The notes beneath the pieces were generated by a model. That model saw only the letters and a program-made list of their open reading frames with translations. It had not been told where the DNA came from and made no database searches. A program made the position numbers and the translations under genes. Shown here one piece after another: positions 60,602 to 64,000 of a DNA stretch of 64,000 bases (position 1 is the stretch's first letter; every line of letters starts with the position of its first letter). The stretch comes from Terrihabitans soli (GTDB lineage Bacteria; Pseudomonadota; Alphaproteobacteria; Rhizobiales; Methylopilaceae). The stretch covers positions 1,020,501 to 1,084,500 of the forward strand of contig NZ_AP023361.1 of the NCBI RefSeq assembly GCF_014191545.1. Reading direction: 5' to 3'.

Positions 60602-61071
60602 GCGGCTTCATGTCGGGCGGCTGCCAATGCGGCGCGGTGCGTTTCCGCGCAGCGATCCCGCTCGGCCGCGCCTCGCTGTGCCATTGCCGGATGTGCCAGA
60701 AAGCGTTCGGCGGATTTTACGCACCTCTTGTGAGCGTAGGCGAGGGCGGGCTCGCGTGGACGCGCGGTCAGCCGTCCTGGTTCCAGAGTTCAAACCATGT
60801 GCGGCGCGGCTTCTGTTCCGCCTGCGGTACGCCTTTGGCCTATGACGCGCCGGTCGGGCTGAACATCGCCATCGGCGCCTTCGACGAGCCGGAGAAGCTC
60901 GCGCCGGAAATCGAGTTCGGCACCGAGGGCAAACTCTCTTACACTGATCGCCTTCATCTTCTGCCGACGCGGCAAACGCCGGGCGGCGCGGTCGGTTATC
61001 TCGCAACCATCGTCAGCAATCAGCACCCGGATCATGACACGCAGTCCTGGCCGCAGGAGCGCGAACAATGA
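60598..61071 (+). CDS. GFA/CENP-V domain protein
   Basis: 157 residues. The Cys pattern of the glutathione-dependent formaldehyde-activating (GFA) family is present: [23 protein letters not shown], and [13 protein letters not shown], the ligands of its zinc sites. No substrate can be assigned; many relatives are not formaldehyde enzymes. Overlaps both cysS and cimA by 4 bases, so it is translated as part of one operon. Confidence 0.85.
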   Translation: MSGFMSGGCQCGAVRFRAAIPLGRASLCHCRMCQKAFGGFYAPLVSVGEGGLAWTRGQPSWFQSSNHVRRGFCSACGTPLAYDAPVGLNIAIGAFDEPEKLAPEIEFGTEGKLSYTDRLHLLPTRQTPGGAVGYLATIVSNQHPDHDTQSWPQEREQ

Positions 61072-62669
61072 GCCGCGAACGTCTTTATCTCTTCGACACG
61101 ACCTTGCGCGACGGCCAGCAGACGGCCGGCGTCGATTTCGCGCTTGAGGAAAAGCTCATCATCGCGCGCGAACTCGGCGCGATGGGCATGGATTATATCG
61201 AGGGCGGGTTCCCCGGCGCCTCGACCACCGACACCGCCTTCTTTGCGGAAGAGCGCGATTTCGGCAAAGCGCGTGTCACCGCCTTCGGCATGACGAAACG
61301 CGCCGGCCGCTCGGCGTCGAACGATCCGGGTCTGCAGACCGTGCTCGCTGCAAAATCCGATGCGTTCTGCTTTGTCGGCAAGAGCTGGGACTACCACGTC
61401 GAAGTCGCGCTCGGCGTAACGCTTGATGAGAATCTCGCCGCCATCCGCGATACGATCAAAGCCGCGGTCTCGACCGGCCGCGAGACCATGATCGATTGCG
61501 AGCATTTCTTCGACGGCTATAAGGCCAATCCCGATTACGCTTTGTCCTGCGCCAAAGCCGCTTTTGAAGAAGGCGCGCGCTGGATCGTGCTGTGCGATAC
61601 GAATGGCGGCACGCTTCCGCATGAAGTCTTCGCCATCGTCTCGGAAGTAAAGAAGCATATCCCGGGCGAAAGACTCGGCATCCATGCGCATGACGATGCG
61701 GGCTGCGCGGTCGCGAATTCTCTCGCCGCGGTGTCGGCGGGCGTCCGCCAGATCCAGGGCACGCTGAATGGCCTCGGAGAGCGTTGCGGCAACGCCAATC
61801 TGATTTCGCTGATCCCGACGCTGAAGCTGAAACCGGAATTTGCGGACAAGTTCGAGATCGGCATTTCGGACGACGGGCTGAAAAACCTCACCCATATCTC
61901 GCGTCAGCTCGATGAGATGCTGAACCGCAATCCGAACCGCCATGCGCCCTATGTCGGCGCCAATGCGTTCGTGACCAAAGCCGGCATCCATGCCTCGGCG
62001 ATCCTGAAGGATCCGCGCACCTATGAGCACATCCCTCCGGAAGCGGTGGGCAATCGCCGCCGTGTGATGGTGTCCGATCAGGGTGGACGCTCCAGCCTTC
62101 TGGCCGAACTCGAGCGTATCGGCCTTCAGGTCAACAAGGACGATCCGCGTATCGCGCGCCTGCTCGACACCGTGCGTGAGCGTGAAAATGCCGGCTATGC
62201 CTATGACGGCGCGGAAGCCAGCTTTGAGCTTCTCGCCCGCCGCGCGCTCGGCTCGGTGCCGGATTACTTCGATGTGGACAGTTTCCGCACCTCGGTCGAG
62301 CGCCGCCACAATGCGATGGGCGAACTCGTCACCGTCTGCGAAGCGGTGGTGAAGGTGACGGTGAAGGGCGAGGCCCGCATGTCGGTCGCGGAAGGCAACG
62401 GCCCGGTCAATGCGCTCGACGTTGCGCTGCGCAAGGATCTCGGCATCTATCAGCCTTTCATCAACGATCTGAAGCTGACCGATTTTAAGGTCCGCATTCT
62501 AAACGGCGGCACGGAAGCGGTGACGCGCGTCACCATAGAAAGCGCAGACGACAGCGGCGATGTGTGGACGACGGTCGGCGTGTCGCCGAACATCATAGAT
62601 GCGTCCTTCCAGGCGCTGGTCGACTCGATCACCTACAAGCTCGTCAAAAGCGGCGCGCCGGCTCCTTAG
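61068..62669 (+). CDS. cimA: Citramalate synthase
   Basis: 533 residues, the size of TIGR00977-type citramalate synthases. LFDTTLRDGQQTAGVDFALE is the HMGL-like active-site motif, WIVLCDTNGGTLPHEVF and GIHAHDDAGCAVANSL carry metal ligands, and QGTLNGLGERCGNANLISLI is the signature. The C-terminal 130 residues form the LeuA-type allosteric domain. It makes citramalate from pyruvate and acetyl-CoA for isoleucine synthesis without threonine. It could be mistaken for isopropylmalate synthase, but the motif set fits CimA better. Confidence 0.88.
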   Translation: MSRERLYLFDTTLRDGQQTAGVDFALEEKLIIARELGAMGMDYIEGGFPGASTTDTAFFAEERDFGKARVTAFGMTKRAGRSASNDPGLQTVLAAKSDAFCFVGKSWDYHVEVALGVTLDENLAAIRDTIKAAVSTGRETMIDCEHFFDGYKANPDYALSCAKAAFEEGARWIVLCDTNGGTLPHEVFAIVSEVKKHIPGERLGIHAHDDAGCAVANSLAAVSAGVRQIQGTLNGLGERCGNANLISLIPTLKLKPEFADKFEIGISDDGLKNLTHISRQLDEMLNRNPNRHAPYVGANAFVTKAGIHASAILKDPRTYEHIPPEAVGNRRRVMVSDQGGRSSLLAELERIGLQVNKDDPRIARLLDTVRERENAGYAYDGAEASFELLARRALGSVPDYFDVDSFRTSVERRHNAMGELVTVCEAVVKVTVKGEARMSVAEGNGPVNALDVALRKDLGIYQPFINDLKLTDFKVRILNGGTEAVTRVTIESADDSGDVWTTVGVSPNIIDASFQALVDSITYKLVKSGAPAP

Positions 62670-63388
62670 AGCGCAGCGAGTTCCAGCCAGCGCGTCATCA
62701 CGGTCTCGGCGAAAGAGACTTGGCTGTCCTGCAGGGTGCGAAGGTCCTCGCGCACTTTCGGCCGGTCACGCGCGACGAGCGGCGTGATGCGGTCTCCGGT
62801 GCCGGAATGGCGGCTGCTCCATTCTTCGACAATGTCGGGCGTGACCTCGAAATGGCACTGAAAGCCATAGGTCGCATTCCCCATTCGGAAAATCTGATGT
62901 GGCACCGCCGCGCCGCGCGCCAGAAGAACGGCATCCTGCGGCAGGTCGAACGTATCGCCATGCATTTCGAACAGATCGAGCTCGTTATTGAGCCCCGAGA
63001 GCAGGGCGTCCTCTTTGCCGTCTTCCGTCAGCGTCAAACGGGCAAAACCGTATTCGACGGGCCCCTGATAAACTTTGCTGCCGAAAGCGTGCGCCAGAAT
63101 CTGCGCACCGAGGCATGAGCCGAGAACCGGCCGGTTCGCTTCATGGAACGCATGGACGAGCGCGGCGACCGCATCGAAATAATCGCGATAGACGGGATCG
63201 TGCACCGACATCTCCCCGCCGAACAGGATCAGCGCCGCATAGCCTTCCGCCTCAGGCAGCGGGCCGGAGCCGCGATTCCACCAGTCGAGCACCGCGCCTT
63301 TCTCTTCCGCCACGCGCGCGATCGTCCCGGCTTCGGCATAGGTCATGTGCGCGCTGCTGTTGATCGCCAGAATTTTCACCCGCGCCAT
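62666..63388 (-). CDS. Class I glutamine amidotransferase-like protein
   Basis: 240 residues of the GMP-synthase-like GATase1 group. RPVLGSCLGAQILAHAFGSK has the nucleophile Cys, and ATYGFQCHFEVTPDIVEEW the His-x-Glu pair. It is a free-standing glutaminase-type domain and may hydrolyse a gamma-glutamyl compound. Its 5' end overlaps the 3' end of the upstream kinase gene, which reads on the same strand, and it is convergent with cimA. Confidence 0.8.
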   Translation of the reverse strand: MARVKILAINSSAHMTYAEAGTIARVAEEKGAVLDWWNRGSGPLPEAEGYAALILFGGEMSVHDPVYRDYFDAVAALVHAFHEANRPVLGSCLGAQILAHAFGSKVYQGPVEYGFARLTLTEDGKEDALLSGLNNELDLFEMHGDTFDLPQDAVLLARGAAVPHQIFRMGNATYGFQCHFEVTPDIVEEWSSRHSGTGDRITPLVARDRPKVREDLRTLQDSQVSFAETVMTRWLELAAL

Positions 63389-64000
63389 CCTCCGCTGCGC
63401 TGAACGGCTTCGCTGAAACGCCGCGCGCGCAACTCCGCCGCCTGGCGATCTGCGGAAGGCGCGTATTCGGTGATCTTGTCCTCAATCACGATAGTCTCTC
63501 CGAAGGCCGATGCGGCAAGCCCGGCCGCCCCGAACGCGGTGCGTTCAGCGAAATTGCTGCGCGCCACGGTGCGTCCCAGTACATCGGCCAGAAACTGCAT
63601 GAAATAGGAGCTTTGGCTGAGCCCGCCATCGACGGCGATCGTATCGCCGATCGGCTCAAGCATATTTATCGCGGCGACGACCTCCGCGGTGCGGAGCGCA
63701 ATCCCCTCGATCATGGCCTGCTGGAGATCTGACCGCGTGGTCGCGCCGCTCATGCCGAGCCAGAGTGCGCCGGCCGAGCGGTCCCAATGCGGGCAGGCAA
63801 GGCCGGAGAGAGCCGGCACGAAAACGAGATCGCGGTCGATGGCGGCCGGAGCGTCGAATGTGTCGAGATCGGCGACGTCGTTGATCAATCCGATGCGCAT
63901 CCCCCAATCGACCGCAGCTCCCGCATCGTAGACGCCGCCATCGACCGCATAGATTACAGCGCCCGCCTTTGCCCAGGCCACGGTCGGCACAAGCCCCTTA
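63376..64000 (-). CDS. FGGY carbohydrate kinase, C-terminal part (glycerol-kinase-like, truncated by window edge)
   Basis: The frame is open to the end of the window, so only the last 207 residues are seen. PTVAWAKAGAVIYAVDGGVY resembles the AVEG-like segment of glycerol kinases, followed by VFVPALSGLACPHWDRSAGA, LQQAMIEGIALRTAEVV and IAVDGGLSQSSYFMQFLADV, the ATP-binding C-terminal region. It phosphorylates a polyol or sugar, probably glycerol. The stop overlaps the start of the amidotransferase gene by 13 bases, suggesting one transcript. Confidence 0.8.
   Translation of the reverse strand, partial: KGLVPTVAWAKAGAVIYAVDGGVYDAGAAVDWGMRIGLINDVADLDTFDAPAAIDRDLVFVPALSGLACPHWDRSAGALWLGMSGATTRSDLQQAMIEGIALRTAEVVAAINMLEPIGDTIAVDGGLSQSSYFMQFLADVLGRTVARSNFAERTAFGAAGLAASAFGETIVIEDKITEYAPSADRQAAELRARRFSEAVQRSGGWRG

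Overview
The window looks like the chromosome of an alphaproteobacterium of the order Hyphomicrobiales (Rhizobiales). It is GC-rich, and it carries lineage-typical genes: a DUF2865 protein, DUF3606 and DUF892 stress proteins, PilZ, the neighbourhood gph / rpiA / DUF2059 / gor, and the run cysS - GFA - cimA. It also has promoter-like sites matching the alphaproteobacterial general stress response sigma factor (GGAAC, spacer, CGTT or TT). No rRNA, tRNA or CRISPR array was seen, so the genus cannot be named from the sequence alone.

Layout. (1) 1-600: the 3' end of a phage terminase large subunit. (2) 0.6-17.5 kb: bacterial accessory genes for an MpaB-type oxygenase, a TauE/SafE exporter, secreted and OmpA-family envelope proteins, a zinc-ribbon protein, a GT14 glycosyltransferase, a subtilisin-type autotransporter and an RhtA-like exporter, then a stress cluster (FAD oxidoreductase, DUF892, several small proteins, YihY, DUF3606). 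(3) 17.6-40.1 kb: a podovirus-like (P22/N4-type) structural and lysis gene cluster: small terminase, portal, scaffold, N4-gp56-type capsid, gp4-like and gp10-like tail factors, an amidase, a DNA-transfer protein, tail collar, tail fibre, endolysin, holin and nested spanins. It is interrupted after the portal by a small membrane protein, an SDR, a cupin and a low-GC TIGR04141/DUF6119 gene. Its tail section is interleaved with five minus-strand glycosyltransferase and methyltransferase genes. No integrase, repressor or replication gene is visible, and the only large-terminase sequence lies about 17 kb upstream in the same orientation. (4) 40.1-64 kb: ordinary chromosome: a methyltransferase divergent from an AraC regulator, PilZ, an L,D-transpeptidase, gph, rpiA, DUF2059, a tctCBA carboxylate uptake operon, gor, an atypical chemoreceptor-like protein, class II DAHP synthase, nadE, a 27-bp-repeat secreted protein, DUF2865, cysS, GFA, cimA, a glutamine amidotransferase and the C-terminal part of a glycerol-kinase-like FGGY kinase.

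How it fits together. The phage genes could build a short-tailed particle and lyse the cell. Both non-phage stretches that break the phage order (0.6-17.5 kb and 20.6-24.3 kb) carry genes of the stress-response type with GGAAC-type promoters. This suggests either a decayed prophage invaded by host genes or a domesticated, gene-transfer-agent-like cluster. The minus-strand sugar-transfer and methylation cassette among the tail genes probably alters the cell surface receptor or the tail itself. The most unusual items are the split terminase, the TIGR04141 cargo gene, the repeated hairpin arrays at 18.6-18.8 and 26.8 kb, and the 130-bp direct repeat around the small terminase.
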